A DNA stretch of 64,000 nucleotides from Sphingomonas aurea (GTDB lineage Bacteria; Pseudomonadota; Alphaproteobacteria; Sphingomonadales; Sphingomonadaceae), in NCBI RefSeq assembly GCF_030678875.1, contig NZ_JAUUDS010000006.1, forward strand, positions 1-64,000. Reading direction: 5' to 3'. Position 1 is the stretch's first letter; each line of letters begins with the position of its first letter. The position numbers and the translations under genes were made by a program. A model generated the notes under the pieces. It made no database searches, had not been told where the DNA came from, and was given only the letters and a program-made list of their open reading frames with translations. Positions 34,058 to 43,504 of the stretch are shown one piece after another.

Positions 34058-36099
34058 TCCGCTGCTGCCCATGCCGGGATCTCGGTTACGGTCGGACGAT
34101 CGACCCGTAACGCGTCGCGGCAGGTCTTCACCGTATAGACCAGGATCGCGGCGACCACGCCCAGGAACAGCGCGCACAGGCCCGCGTCGATCCGGTCGTT
34201 CATCAGGATCCGTCCCATCTCCGCCATCGACTTGGCCGGGGCCAGCACTTCTCCGCGCGCGACCGCGTCGGAGAAGCGGGCGGCGTGCGCCAGGAAGCCG
34301 GTCTTCGGATCGGGGTGGAACAGCTTCATCAGCCCCGCCGTGCCTGTACACAGCACCAGCCAGGCGGCCGGCAGCGCCGTCACCCAGGCGAAACGCTGGC
34401 GCTTCATCCGGAACAGCACCACCGTCGCGAGCATCAGCGCGACCGCCGCGAGCATCTGGTTCGAGATGCCGAACAGCGGCCACAGCGTGTTCACCCCGCC
34501 CAGCGGATCGGTGACGCCCTGATAGAGGAAGAAGCCCCAGGCGGCGACGCACAGCCCGGTCGCCGCCCAGCCGGTCACCCCCTCCCCCTCGCGGAAGCGC
34601 GGGCTCGCCAGGCCGAGCAGGTCTTGGAGCATGAAGCGCCCGGCACGGGTACCCGCATCGACCGCGGTCAGGATGAACAGCGCCTCGAACAGGATGGCGA
34701 AATGATACCAGAACGCCTTCATCGCAGATCCGCCGACGACGTGGCTGAAGATCTCCGCCATCGCCACCGCCAGCGTCGGCGCGCCGCCGGTGCGGCTGAT
34801 GATCGTATGCTCGCCGACCTCGCGCGCAGTGTTCGCCAGCGTTGCCGCATCGATCGGGAAGCCCATCGCCGTCACCGCCGCGGCCGCGCTGGCGGGATCG
34901 GTGCCCAGCACCGCGGTCGGCGCATTCATCGCGAAATAGATGCCGGGATCGAGGATCGAGGCGGCGACCAGCGCCATGATCGCGACCGCGCTCTCCATCA
35001 GCATCGCGCCATAGCCGATGAACGGCGCGTCCGCCTCGCTCGCGATCAGCTTGGGCGTGGTGCCGCTGGCGATCAGCGCGTGGAAGCCGGATACTGCGCC
35101 GCAGGCGATGGTGATGAATAGGAACGGGAACAGCGGCCCGGCCCAGACCGGCCCGGCGCCGGTCGCGGCGAACTCGGTCAGTGCCGGCATCCGCAGCGGC
35201 GGCGCCATGATGACGATGCCGATCGCCAGCGCCGCGATCGCCCCGATCTTCAGGAAGGTCGACAGATAGTCGCGCGGCGCCAGCAGCAGCCACACTGGCA
35301 GCACCGACGCCACCGCCCCATACGCGATCAGCCCGAAGCACAGCTGGACGGGGGTAAAGGTGAACAGCGGCGCCAGCGTCGCGCTCTCCGCCACCGACTG
35401 GCCGAACACGATCGCCAGGATCAGCCCGACTAACCCGATCACCGACACCTCGCCGATCGCGCCCGGCCGGATCCAGCGGGTATAGGCACCCATCAGCATG
35501 GCGAGCGGCACGGTCACGGCGACAGTGAACATGCCCCAGGGACTCTCGGCCAGTGCCCGCACCACGATCAGCGCCAGCACCGCCAGGATGATGACCATGA
35601 TCGCGAAGGTGCCGACGAGCGCGATCGTCCCCGCCACCGCGCCCATCTCCAGCCGGATCAGCTCGCCCAGCGATCGTCCGTCGCGGCGCATCGAGATGAA
35701 CAGGACCATGAAGTCCTGCACCGCGCCCGCCAGCACCACGCCCGCCAGGATCCACAGCGTGCCGGGCAGATAGCCCATCTGCGCCGCCAGCACCGGCCCG
35801 ACCAGCGGCCCCGCGCCCGCGATCGCGGCGAAATGGTGCCCGAACAGCACCCGCCGGTCGGTCGCGACATAGTCCAGCCCGTCGGCGCGCCGGACCGCCG
35901 GCGTCGGCCGCGCCGGATCGATCCCCGCCACCGTGCGCGCGATGTAGAGGCCGTAGTAACGGTATGCGACCAGATAGACCGACAGCGCCGCCGCGACGAT
36001 CCACAGCGCGTTGATCGCCTCCCCGCGCGCCGTCGCGACCACGCCCAGGCATGCCGCTCCCACCAGCGCCAGCACGATCCATGGCAGGTGTCTGGTCAT
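34054..36099 (-). CDS. cstA: CstA family pyruvate/peptide carrier
   Basis: A 681-residue inner-membrane carrier with about 16-18 hydrophobic segments. CstA/BtsT proteins take up pyruvate (and were first linked to peptide use during carbon starvation). Family marks are YRYYGLYIARTVAGID, GHHFAAIAGAGPLVGPVLAA, MGYLPGTLWIL, SGFHALIASGTTPK and LFGISNQMLAA. The ATG at 36099 is preceded by GAGGAGGGG. The pair with YbdD, and the divergent acetyl-CoA synthetase 166 bases away, suggest a module for two- and three-carbon acids. I see no clear operator in the shared intergenic region. Confidence 0.94.
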   Translation of the reverse strand: MTRHLPWIVLALVGAACLGVVATARGEAINALWIVAAALSVYLVAYRYYGLYIARTVAGIDPARPTPAVRRADGLDYVATDRRVLFGHHFAAIAGAGPLVGPVLAAQMGYLPGTLWILAGVVLAGAVQDFMVLFISMRRDGRSLGELIRLEMGAVAGTIALVGTFAIMVIILAVLALIVVRALAESPWGMFTVAVTVPLAMLMGAYTRWIRPGAIGEVSVIGLVGLILAIVFGQSVAESATLAPLFTFTPVQLCFGLIAYGAVASVLPVWLLLAPRDYLSTFLKIGAIAALAIGIVIMAPPLRMPALTEFAATGAGPVWAGPLFPFLFITIACGAVSGFHALIASGTTPKLIASEADAPFIGYGAMLMESAVAIMALVAASILDPGIYFAMNAPTAVLGTDPASAAAAVTAMGFPIDAATLANTAREVGEHTIISRTGGAPTLAVAMAEIFSHVVGGSAMKAFWYHFAILFEALFILTAVDAGTRAGRFMLQDLLGLASPRFREGEGVTGWAATGLCVAAWGFFLYQGVTDPLGGVNTLWPLFGISNQMLAAVALMLATVVLFRMKRQRFAWVTALPAAWLVLCTGTAGLMKLFHPDPKTGFLAHAARFSDAVARGEVLAPAKSMAEMGRILMNDRIDAGLCALFLGVVAAILVYTVKTCRDALRVDRPTVTEIPAWAAAE

Positions 36100-36265
36100 G
36101 GTCGTCCCCTCCTCGCGCCGCAATCCTGCGCCGGCCCAGCATGACGCGCTCGGCACGGCGGGTCGAGGGGCATCGTTCCAACGACCCGCTTGACGCCGCT
36201 GCCCCGCATCGGTCCAAGACGGTCGCGACCGGCGGCCGGCACCGCCGCACGACCATGGAGAGAGC

Positions 36266-38191
36266 ATGACCGACGCGATCTACCCGGCCACCCGCCACGA
36301 CGGCAGCATCGACGCCGCCGAGTATGACCGCCGCTATGCCGCCGCCGCGCGCGATCCCGACGGTTACTGGCGCGAGGCCGGCCGCTGCCTCGACTGGATC
36401 GCGCCGTACACGCAGGTGAAGGACACCTCGTTCGAAGAGGCCGATTTCCGCATCCGCTGGTTCGGCGACGGCTCGCTCAACCTGGCGGCCAACTGCCTCG
36501 ACCGGCACCTCGCCACCCGCGGCGACCAGGTGGCGATCATCTGGGAGGGCGACGAACCCGGCGAGACGCGGCACGTTACCTATCGCGAGCTGCACGAACA
36601 GGTCTGCCGCTTCGCCAACGTGCTGAAGGCGCAAGGGGTGGCGAAGGGCGACCGGGTCACGCTCTACCTGCCGATGATCGTCGAGGCGGCGGTGGCGATG
36701 CTCGCCTGCGCGCGGATCGGCGCGATCCACTCGATCGTGTTCGGCGGCTTCTCGCCCGACAGCCTGGCCAACCGCATCCAGGACTGCGATTCGAAGCTGG
36801 TCGTCACCGCCGACGAGGGCTGTCGCGGCGGCAAGCGCGTGCCGCTGAAGGCGAATGTCGACAAGGCGCTGGCCAGTTGCCCCTCGGTCGCCCGCGTCAT
36901 CGTCGTCCGCCGCACGGGCGCCGACGTTCCGATGAACGAGGACCGCGACCTCTGGTGGCACGACGCGGTCGCGCAGGTCTCCGCCGACTGCGCACCCGAG
37001 CCGTTGAATGCCGAGGACCCGCTGTTCATCCTCTACACCTCCGGCTCCACCGGCAAGCCGAAGGGGGTGCTCCACACCACCGGCGGCTACGGCGTCTGGG
37101 CGCAGACGACGTTCCGCGACGTGTTCGACTGGCGTGAGGGCGATGTCTTCTGGTGCACGGCGGACGTCGGCTGGGTCACCGGGCACAGCTATGTCGTCTA
37201 TGGCCCGCTCCTCAGCGGCGCGACGACGGTGATGTTCGACGGCGTCCCCAACTATCCCGATCACGGCCGCTTCTGGGAAACGGTCGACCGGTTGGGCGTC
37301 ACCATCTTCTACACGGCCCCCACCGCGATCCGCGCGCTGATGCGCGAGGGCGACGACTGGGTGACGCGGCATTCGCGCACCTCGCTGCGCCTGCTCGGCA
37401 CGGTCGGCGAGCCGATCAACCCGGAGGCGTGGGACTGGTATCACCGCGTCGTCGGCGATCGGCGCTGCCCCGTCGTCGATACCTGGTGGCAGACGGAGAC
37501 GGGCGGCATCCTGATCGCCCCCCTGCCCCATGCCACCGACCTGAAGCCGGGATCGGCGACAAAGCCGCTGCCCAGCGTCCTGCCGCTGCTGGTCGATGCG
37601 GAGGGCAAGGTGCTGGACGGCGCGACCGAGGGCAATCTGTGCATCGCCGACAGCTGGCCCGGCCAGATGCGCACCGTGTGGGGCGATCACGAGCGGTTCT
37701 TCCAGACCTATTTTACCACCTATCCCGGCCGCTATTTCACCGGCGACGGCTGCCGCCGCGATGCCGACGGCTATTACTGGATCACCGGCCGGGTCGACGA
37801 CGTCATCAACGTGTCGGGCCACCGCATGGGCACCGCCGAGGTCGAGTCGGCGCTGGTCGCCCACGCCAAGGTCGCCGAGGCGGCGGTGGTCGGCATGCCG
37901 CACGAGGTAAAGGGCCAGGGCATCTACGCCTATGTCACCCTTAATGCCGGCGAGGAGCCGTCCGAACCCCTGCGCACCGAGCTGCGCCAGTGGGTCCGCG
38001 GCGAGATCGGCCCGATCGCCAGCCCCGACGCGATCCAGTTCGCCCCCGCCCTGCCCAAGACCCGCTCGGGCAAGATTATGCGTCGCATCCTGCGCAAGAT
38101 CGCCGAGGGCGATACCGGCAATCTGGGCGATATCTCGACACTGGCCGATCCCGGCGTGGTCGAGACGCTGGTGAAGGAGCGCGTGGGATAG
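36266..38191 (+). CDS. acs: Acetyl-CoA synthetase
   Basis: Activates acetate to acetyl-CoA through acetyl-AMP. The 641-residue protein has the AMP-binding P-loop [36 protein letters not shown], the [10 protein letters not shown] motif, the hinge/aryl motif [19 protein letters not shown] and the C-terminal [11 protein letters not shown] whose Lys is the acetylation-regulated catalytic residue. Length and order are standard. GGAGAG precedes the ATG. It is divergent from cstA and convergent with the thioredoxin gene 40 bases away. Confidence 0.97.
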   Translation: MTDAIYPATRHDGSIDAAEYDRRYAAAARDPDGYWREAGRCLDWIAPYTQVKDTSFEEADFRIRWFGDGSLNLAANCLDRHLATRGDQVAIIWEGDEPGETRHVTYRELHEQVCRFANVLKAQGVAKGDRVTLYLPMIVEAAVAMLACARIGAIHSIVFGGFSPDSLANRIQDCDSKLVVTADEGCRGGKRVPLKANVDKALASCPSVARVIVVRRTGADVPMNEDRDLWWHDAVAQVSADCAPEPLNAEDPLFILYTSGSTGKPKGVLHTTGGYGVWAQTTFRDVFDWREGDVFWCTADVGWVTGHSYVVYGPLLSGATTVMFDGVPNYPDHGRFWETVDRLGVTIFYTAPTAIRALMREGDDWVTRHSRTSLRLLGTVGEPINPEAWDWYHRVVGDRRCPVVDTWWQTETGGILIAPLPHATDLKPGSATKPLPSVLPLLVDAEGKVLDGATEGNLCIADSWPGQMRTVWGDHERFFQTYFTTYPGRYFTGDGCRRDADGYYWITGRVDDVINVSGHRMGTAEVESALVAHAKVAEAAVVGMPHEVKGQGIYAYVTLNAGEEPSEPLRTELRQWVRGEIGPIASPDAIQFAPALPKTRSGKIMRRILRKIAEGDTGNLGDISTLADPGVVETLVKERVG

Positions 38192-38230
38192 ACCTTCTAC
38201 CCTACCTCTCCGGGGAGGGGAGCAGCAGGC

Positions 38231-38824
38231 CTAAACCCCCGCCCCCTCCAGCGCCTTCGCCGCGACCGCGCCGGTCCAGTCGAGGTCGCCGACCGTCCGC
38301 CACACCTCCTTGCCCTGCGCATCGTACAGGATGCTTGTTGGCAGGTTGTTCGCCACCGCCGGTACCCACGCCATCTTCGGGTCGGTATACGCCTTCAGCG
38401 CCTTGAACTTCCGCTCGGCGAAGAAGGGGGCGACCTTGGCGGGGTCCATGTCCTGGCTCAGCGTCACGACCGCCAGCTTGCCCGCCTCGCGGACCGCCAG
38501 CGCGTCGAGCGTCGGCAGCTCCTTCACGCACGGCCCGCACCAGGTCGCCCACAGGTTCAGGAGCACCGGCTTGCCGCGCCACGCCGCCAGCGTCACCGGC
38601 TTGCCGGCGGGATCGACGAAGCCGAGCGTCGGCGCGGCCTCGCCCTTGTGGCTGGTATCGATGCCGCCGCTTTTGGGCTGAGGCGCGGCGGGGGCGGCCT
38701 CGTCGGGGCTCGCAGGGGACGCCGCATTGCCTTGCCCGGCGTCGTTCGAGGCCCTATCGCCGCAACCGATGAGCGGGGCGGCCAGCAGGGCGGCCAGGAC
38801 AGCCGGGACGATCGCAGAACGCAT
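38231..38824 (-). CDS. TlpA-like thioredoxin-fold lipoprotein
   Basis: A 197-residue periplasmic, probably membrane-anchored disulfide oxidoreductase. The signal peptide ends in the lipobox LIGC (Cys 21), followed by an Ala/Pro/Ser linker and a thioredoxin domain with the active site WCGPC (residues 95-99) in [19 protein letters not shown]. TlpA/ResA proteins reduce disulfides in the periplasm, often for cytochrome c or oxidase assembly. Its ATG (38824-38822) shares the CATG at 38822-38825 with the divergent argH start; an alternative start at 38842 would lie inside argH. Confidence 0.9.
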   Translation of the reverse strand: MRSAIVPAVLAALLAAPLIGCGDRASNDAGQGNAASPASPDEAAPAAPQPKSGGIDTSHKGEAAPTLGFVDPAGKPVTLAAWRGKPVLLNLWATWCGPCVKELPTLDALAVREAGKLAVVTLSQDMDPAKVAPFFAERKFKALKAYTDPKMAWVPAVANNLPTSILYDAQGKEVWRTVGDLDWTGAVAAKALEGAGV

Positions 38825-40217
38825 GAGTGACTCCAATGCCATGTGGGGCGGCCGCTTCGCCGAAGGGCCGTCGGCGGTGATGCGGGAGATTAACGCCTCG
38901 CTGCCGTTCGACAAGCGAATGTGGCGCCAGGACATCGCCGGCAGCCGCGCGCACGTCGCGATGCTGGGCGCGCAGGGCATCGTCGCTCCCGCCGATGCCG
39001 ACGCGATCGCCGCCGGTCTCGGAACGGTGGCGACCGGCTATGAGGCGGACGGCGTGCCCGACGACCTCTCCCTCGAAGACATCCACATGCTGACCGAGGC
39101 GCGGCTGGCCGCGGCGATCGGCCCCGTCGCCGGGCGGCTTCATACCGCGCGGTCGCGCAACGATCAGGTCGCGACCGATTTCCGCCTGTGGGTGCGCGAC
39201 GCGATCGACCAGGTGCTGGCGGCACTCGACGCCTTCCGCACGGCGCTGCTGGTGCGGGCGGAGGAGCATGCCGATGCGGTGATGCCCGGCTTCACCCACC
39301 TGCAATCGGCGCAGCCAGTGACGCTCGGCCATCACCTGATGGCCTATGTCGAGATGATCGGCCGCGACGTGTCGCGCTTCCGCGATGCGCGGGCGCGGAT
39401 GAACCTGTGTCCGCTCGGCTCGGCGGCGCTCGCGGGCACCGGCTTTCCGATCGATCGCCACGCCACCGCCGCCGCGCTCGGCTTCGACGGGCCGACCCGC
39501 AACTCGCTCGACGCGGTCAGCGACCGCGATTTCGCGATCGATTACCTCGCCGCCGCCGCGCAATGCTCGCTCCACCTGTCGCGCCTCGCCGAGGAGTTCG
39601 TGCTGTGGGCGTCGCAGCCGTTCGGCTTCGTATCGCTGTCGGACCAGTGGTCGACCGGCAGCAGCATCATGCCGCAGAAGCGCAATCCGGATGCCGCCGA
39701 GCTGGTGCGCGGGCATAGCGGCCGGATCACCGGCTGCCTCGTCAGCCTGATGGTGACGATGAAGGGCCTGCCGCTCGCCTATTCCAAGGACATGCAGGAC
39801 GACAAGCCGCCGGTGTTCGAGTGCCACGACCTGCTCGGGCTATCGATCGCGGCGATGACCGGGATGGTCGAGAGCGCGACCTTCCGCACCGACCGGATGC
39901 GCGGGCTGGCCGAAAGCGGCTTCGCCACCGCGACCGACCTGGCCGACTGGCTGGTGCGCGAGGCGGGGCTGCCGTTCCGCGAGGCGCACCACGTCACCGG
40001 CCGCGCGGTGGCGCGGGCTGAGGCGCTGGGCGTCGGGCTCGACAGGCTGTCGCTCGACGACCTGCAGGCGATCCACCCCGCGATCACCGCCGGCATCTAT
40101 GACGTATTGTCGGTCGACGCCTCGGTATCGAGCCGCACCAGCTTCGGCGGCACCGCGCCCGCCAACGTCCGTGCCGCCGTCGCCGCGGCGCGCCAGGCGA
40201 TGGAGGATCGGGCATGA
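38823..40217 (+). CDS. argH: Argininosuccinate lyase
   Basis: Last step of arginine synthesis: splits argininosuccinate to arginine and fumarate. The 464-residue protein begins [17 protein letters not shown], which is the typical start, contains [12 protein letters not shown], the [13 protein letters not shown] motif, TFPGFTHLQ-like [16 protein letters not shown] and the fumarase/lyase signature [12 protein letters not shown] with the catalytic Ser. Its stop overlaps the following lipoprotein gene by four bases. The order argH, lipoprotein, lysA recurs in sphingomonads. Confidence 0.97.
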   Translation: MSDSNAMWGGRFAEGPSAVMREINASLPFDKRMWRQDIAGSRAHVAMLGAQGIVAPADADAIAAGLGTVATGYEADGVPDDLSLEDIHMLTEARLAAAIGPVAGRLHTARSRNDQVATDFRLWVRDAIDQVLAALDAFRTALLVRAEEHADAVMPGFTHLQSAQPVTLGHHLMAYVEMIGRDVSRFRDARARMNLCPLGSAALAGTGFPIDRHATAAALGFDGPTRNSLDAVSDRDFAIDYLAAAAQCSLHLSRLAEEFVLWASQPFGFVSLSDQWSTGSSIMPQKRNPDAAELVRGHSGRITGCLVSLMVTMKGLPLAYSKDMQDDKPPVFECHDLLGLSIAAMTGMVESATFRTDRMRGLAESGFATATDLADWLVREAGLPFREAHHVTGRAVARAEALGVGLDRLSLDDLQAIHPAITAGIYDVLSVDASVSSRTSFGGTAPANVRAAVAAARQAMEDRA

Positions 40218-40453
40218 AGCCGTGGATCGTCATGGGTGTCGCCCTGTCGCTCGGCGGCTGCGGTGCCGCGTCGGGGCTCCAGCCGCCCGAGGGCCAGTCG
40301 CTGCCCGTCGCCCCGGCGGGTGCGACCGCGACGCCGACCGCGGCGCAGCTGCTCACCCCCACCGTCCAGCAGCGCCCGCAACGCAGCGACGAGCTGCTCC
40401 GCCAGTCGGACGAGCGCCGCAGCGACGAATTCGACCTGCCGCCCCGCAACTGA
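40214..40453 (+). CDS. Small lipoprotein between argH and lysA
   Basis: A 79-residue protein with a lipoprotein signal peptide ([16 protein letters not shown]; lipid-bearing Cys 16). The mature chain is short, disordered and Pro/Ala/Gln-rich, ending in the charged [20 protein letters not shown]. It resembles the small LptM-like lipoproteins that lie next to lysA in many proteobacteria and can assist outer-membrane LptD assembly; the likeness here is in position and size, not in a diagnostic motif. It overlaps argH by four bases and precedes lysA by 15. Confidence 0.75.
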   Translation: MKPWIVMGVALSLGGCGAASGLQPPEGQSLPVAPAGATATPTAAQLLTPTVQQRPQRSDELLRQSDERRSDEFDLPPRN

Positions 40454-40468
40454 CGCCAGAGACCGACG

Positions 40469-41731
40469 ATGGATCATTTCGAATTTCGCGACGGCGTGCT
40501 CCACGTCGAGGACGTGCCGCTGCCGGCGATCGCCGCGGCGGTCGGCACCCCCGTCTATATCTATTCCGCCGCGACGCTGCGCCGCCATGCCCAGGTGTTC
40601 CGCGAGGGGTTGACCGGCGTCGAGCGCAAGCATCTGGCCTATGCGATCAAGGCCAATCCCAACGTCGCGGTGCTGCGCGTGCTGGCGAACGAGGGCTACG
40701 GTGCCGACGTCGTCTCGGCCGGCGAGATGCGGCGCGCACTGGCGGCGGGCATTCCGGCCGCCGACATCGTCTTCTCCGGCGTCGGCAAGACCCGCGCCGA
40801 GCTGGCCGCCGCCCTCGATGAGGGCATCGGCCAGTTCAACCTGGAGCTGGAGGAGGAGGGCGTCGTCCTCGCCGCTCTGGCAGCCGAGCGCGGCATGCGT
40901 GCGCCGGCAACGCTGCGGGTCAATCCGGACGTGGATGCCGGTACCCACGCCAAGATCTCGACCGGGCGCAAGGAGAACAAGTTCGGCGTGCCGATCGACC
41001 AGGCGCCCGCGATGTTCGACCGGCTCGCCGGCCTGCCCGGGCTCGACCTGCGCGGCGTCGCCTGCCACATCGGCAGCCAGCTGTTCGATCTCGCGCCGCT
41101 GGAAGCCGCCTACCAGCGGATCGGCCGGCTGGTCGCCGATCTGCGCGGCGCCGGCCACACGATCACCCATGTCGATCTCGGCGGCGGCCTCGGCGTTCCC
41201 TACAAGTCGGGCGACATGCCCCCCAGCCCTGCCGATTACGGCGCGATGGTCGCGCGCGTCACGCAAGGCTGGGACGCGGAGCTGATGTTCGAGCCCGGCC
41301 GCGTCATCGCCGGCAATGCCGGGGTGCTGCTGACCGAAATCGTCTGGGTGAAGCCCGGCGTCGTCCATCCTTACGTGATCGTCGACGCGGCGATGAACGA
41401 CCTCGCCCGCCCCGCGCTCTACGACGCGTGGCACGACTTCGTCGCGGTCACGCCTACGGGAGAGCGGATGACCGCCAACATCGCCGGCCCCGTCTGCGAG
41501 AGCGGCGACACCTTCGCGATGGGCCGCGACATCGACGCGGTGAAGGGCGGCGACCTCGCCGTGTTCCGCACCGCCGGCGCCTATGGCGCGACAATGGCGT
41601 CCACCTATAACAGCCGCGCGCTGGTGCCCGAAGTGCTCGTCGACGGCGACCGCTTCGCCGTGGTCGCCGACCGGATCGCGGCCGAGACGATCCTGGCGGC
41701 GGAGCGCGTGCCGGAGTGGCTGTCCGCATGA
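40469..41731 (+). CDS. lysA: Diaminopimelate decarboxylase
   Basis: PLP enzyme that makes lysine from meso-diaminopimelate. The 420-residue protein has the PLP lysine at about residue 61 in HLAYAIKANPN, the HIGSQ motif in CHIGSQLFDL, the phosphate-binding GGGLG, FEPGR and the substrate-cysteine motif CESGD near the C-terminus. This is the fold-type III layout at the normal length. Its stop overlaps the next gene's start, so lysine and siroheme functions are co-translated. Confidence 0.96.
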   Translation: MDHFEFRDGVLHVEDVPLPAIAAAVGTPVYIYSAATLRRHAQVFREGLTGVERKHLAYAIKANPNVAVLRVLANEGYGADVVSAGEMRRALAAGIPAADIVFSGVGKTRAELAAALDEGIGQFNLELEEEGVVLAALAAERGMRAPATLRVNPDVDAGTHAKISTGRKENKFGVPIDQAPAMFDRLAGLPGLDLRGVACHIGSQLFDLAPLEAAYQRIGRLVADLRGAGHTITHVDLGGGLGVPYKSGDMPPSPADYGAMVARVTQGWDAELMFEPGRVIAGNAGVLLTEIVWVKPGVVHPYVIVDAAMNDLARPALYDAWHDFVAVTPTGERMTANIAGPVCESGDTFAMGRDIDAVKGGDLAVFRTAGAYGATMASTYNSRALVPEVLVDGDRFAVVADRIAAETILAAERVPEWLSA

Positions 41732-42498
41732 CGCTCCACAGCCTGCCGCTGTTCGTGCGGTTGGGCGGGCGGCCGGTGATCCTGCTGGGCGATGGCGAGG
41801 CGGCGGACGCCAAGCGCCGCCTGCTGGAGCGGGCGGGTGCGGTGGTAGTGGGCGAGGCGCACCCCGGCGAAGGCACCCCCACCCTTGCCATCGTCGCGAT
41901 CGACGACGAGCGCGAGGCGCTTGCCGCCATCGCCCGGCTGAAGGCGCGCGGCATCCTGGTCAACGCGGTCGACCGTCCCGATCACTGCGACTTCACCCTG
42001 CCCGCGATCGTCGAGCGCGGGCCGGTGATCGTCGCGGTCGGCACCGGCGGCGTGTCGGCCGGGCTCGCGGCGGCGCTGCGCCAGCGGCTGGAACTGCTGC
42101 TGCCCGCCACCCTTGGTTCGCTCGCCACCGCGCTCCACGCCGCGCGCGATGCGTTGCGCGCGCGCTGGCCCGATGGCGGCGCGCGGCGGCGGGCGATCGG
42201 CGCGGCGCTGGCGCCGGGCGGCACGCTCGATCCGCTCGCGCTCGACCATGTCCCTGCCGATCCGGTCGCGACGATGGGCGCGGACAACACGCCGCGCGCT
42301 GTCCGCATCCGCCTCCGCTCCGCCGATCCCGACGACCTGACCCTGCGCGAGGCGCGGTGGCTGGCGGCGGCGGACCGGGTGGTGCATGATGGCACCGCGC
42401 CGCCCGCGATCCTCGACCGCGCGCGCGCCGATGCCGCGCGGCTTGTCTCTTCGCCCGATGACGCGCCGGGCCTGTCGGTGTATCTGGAAAACCCATGA
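41728..42498 (+). CDS. Precorrin-2 dehydrogenase/sirohydrochlorin ferrochelatase domain protein
   Basis: A 256-residue protein matching the N-terminal half of CysG (yeast Met8 type), which oxidises precorrin-2 with NAD and inserts iron to make siroheme for sulfite and nitrite reductases. The Rossmann start is LGGRPVILLGDGEAADAKRR and GTGGVSAGLAAALRQRLE is the Met8 signature. No methyltransferase domain is attached. The last 60 residues (ADPDDLTLREARWLAAADRVVHD) resemble the opening strands of a uroporphyrinogen methyltransferase domain, so it may be a truncated CysG. The ATG at 41728 overlaps the lysA stop. Confidence 0.85.
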   Translation: MTLHSLPLFVRLGGRPVILLGDGEAADAKRRLLERAGAVVVGEAHPGEGTPTLAIVAIDDEREALAAIARLKARGILVNAVDRPDHCDFTLPAIVERGPVIVAVGTGGVSAGLAAALRQRLELLLPATLGSLATALHAARDALRARWPDGGARRRAIGAALAPGGTLDPLALDHVPADPVATMGADNTPRAVRIRLRSADPDDLTLREARWLAAADRVVHDGTAPPAILDRARADAARLVSSPDDAPGLSVYLENP

Positions 42499-43448
42499 AG
42501 GCGTACTGCTTCCACATCGTCAACGGCCAGGCAGAGGAGGTGCCGCTCGACCGCGCGCTGACCGGCCAGCCCGATCTCGCCTGGGTCCATCTGGCCGGGA
42601 TCGACGACGACAGCCGCACCTGGCTGCACGAGACCGCCGCGCTCGACGACTATGTCGTCGACGCGCTGACTGCGACCGAGACGCGCCCCCGCTGCGAGGC
42701 GTTCGGCGACGGCGCCTTCGTCAACCTGCGCGGCCGGTCGAAGGTGGAGATGGACGGGTCGGACCTGCTCGCCTCGGTCCGGCTGTGGGCGATTCGCGGC
42801 CGCGTCTTCTCGGTGACGCGCAATCCGCTGGTCGCCGTCGGCATGGTGAAGGAGGAGGTGGCGTCGGGCCATGTCCATGATCCCGGCGACCTCATCACCG
42901 CCTTCGCCGCGGCGATCACCGCCGATCTCGACCCCGAGGTCGCGGAACTGGGCGACCAGATCGACACCTGCGAGGAGGCGCTGGACGCCGCGCGCGTGTT
43001 CGAGCTGCGCCGCACCGTCAGCCGGGTGCGGATCGCCGCGATCGGCTATCGCCGCTTCCTCAATCCCCAGCGTGCCGCGCTGGAGAAGCTGGCGGCGCTG
43101 CCCGGCGACTGGCTGGCCGACGACGACCGGCTCCACATCGCCAGCGCCGCCGACCGCGCCGCGCGCATGGCCGAGGAGCTGGAATCGATCCGCGAGCGCT
43201 CCGCCCTGATGCACGAGACGCTGTCCGACCTGCGGGCCGAGCAGATCGACGGGCGCGCGCTCGTCATCTCGATCGTGGCGATGGTGTTCCTGCCGCTGAC
43301 CTTCATCACCGGATTGTACGGGATGAACGTCGCCAACCTGCCCTATGCGCAGGAACCCTGGGCGTTCGACGCGATCATGGGCGTGTGCGCGGCGATTGCA
43401 GCGGGGGTGGTGATCTATTTCGTCCGTCGCCACTGGTTCAGCCGCTAG
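42495..43448 (+). CDS. CorA family divalent cation transporter (ZntB-like)
   Basis: A 317-residue pentameric channel-type transporter for Mg or Zn. A long cytoplasmic domain of about 250 residues is followed by two membrane helices at the C-terminus, with the selectivity motif YGMNVANLPY between them and a short basic end (FVRRHWFSR). The sequence is closer to ZntB-type members, having GLYGMN but no acidic MPEL loop. Its ATG overlaps the previous stop, ending the run that starts at argH. Confidence 0.9.
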   Translation: MKAYCFHIVNGQAEEVPLDRALTGQPDLAWVHLAGIDDDSRTWLHETAALDDYVVDALTATETRPRCEAFGDGAFVNLRGRSKVEMDGSDLLASVRLWAIRGRVFSVTRNPLVAVGMVKEEVASGHVHDPGDLITAFAAAITADLDPEVAELGDQIDTCEEALDAARVFELRRTVSRVRIAAIGYRRFLNPQRAALEKLAALPGDWLADDDRLHIASAADRAARMAEELESIRERSALMHETLSDLRAEQIDGRALVISIVAMVFLPLTFITGLYGMNVANLPYAQEPWAFDAIMGVCAAIAAGVVIYFVRRHWFSR

Positions 43449-43449
43449 C

Positions 43450-43476
43450 TTGCACCTGGTGTTATAGACGTATAAG
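43450..43476 (+). promoter_or_regulatory. Possible promoter before the penicillin-binding protein gene
   Basis: An A+T-rich patch in a high-GC region: TTGCAC (43450-43455) and TATAAG (43471-43476), spaced only 15 bases, about 30 bases before the ATG. TTATA-GACG-TATAA (43462-43475) is also a small palindrome that could bind a regulator. The suboptimal spacing keeps confidence low. Confidence 0.35.
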
Positions 43477-43504
43477 ACAGCACATAGTGTCCTGGAATTC
43501 ACCG

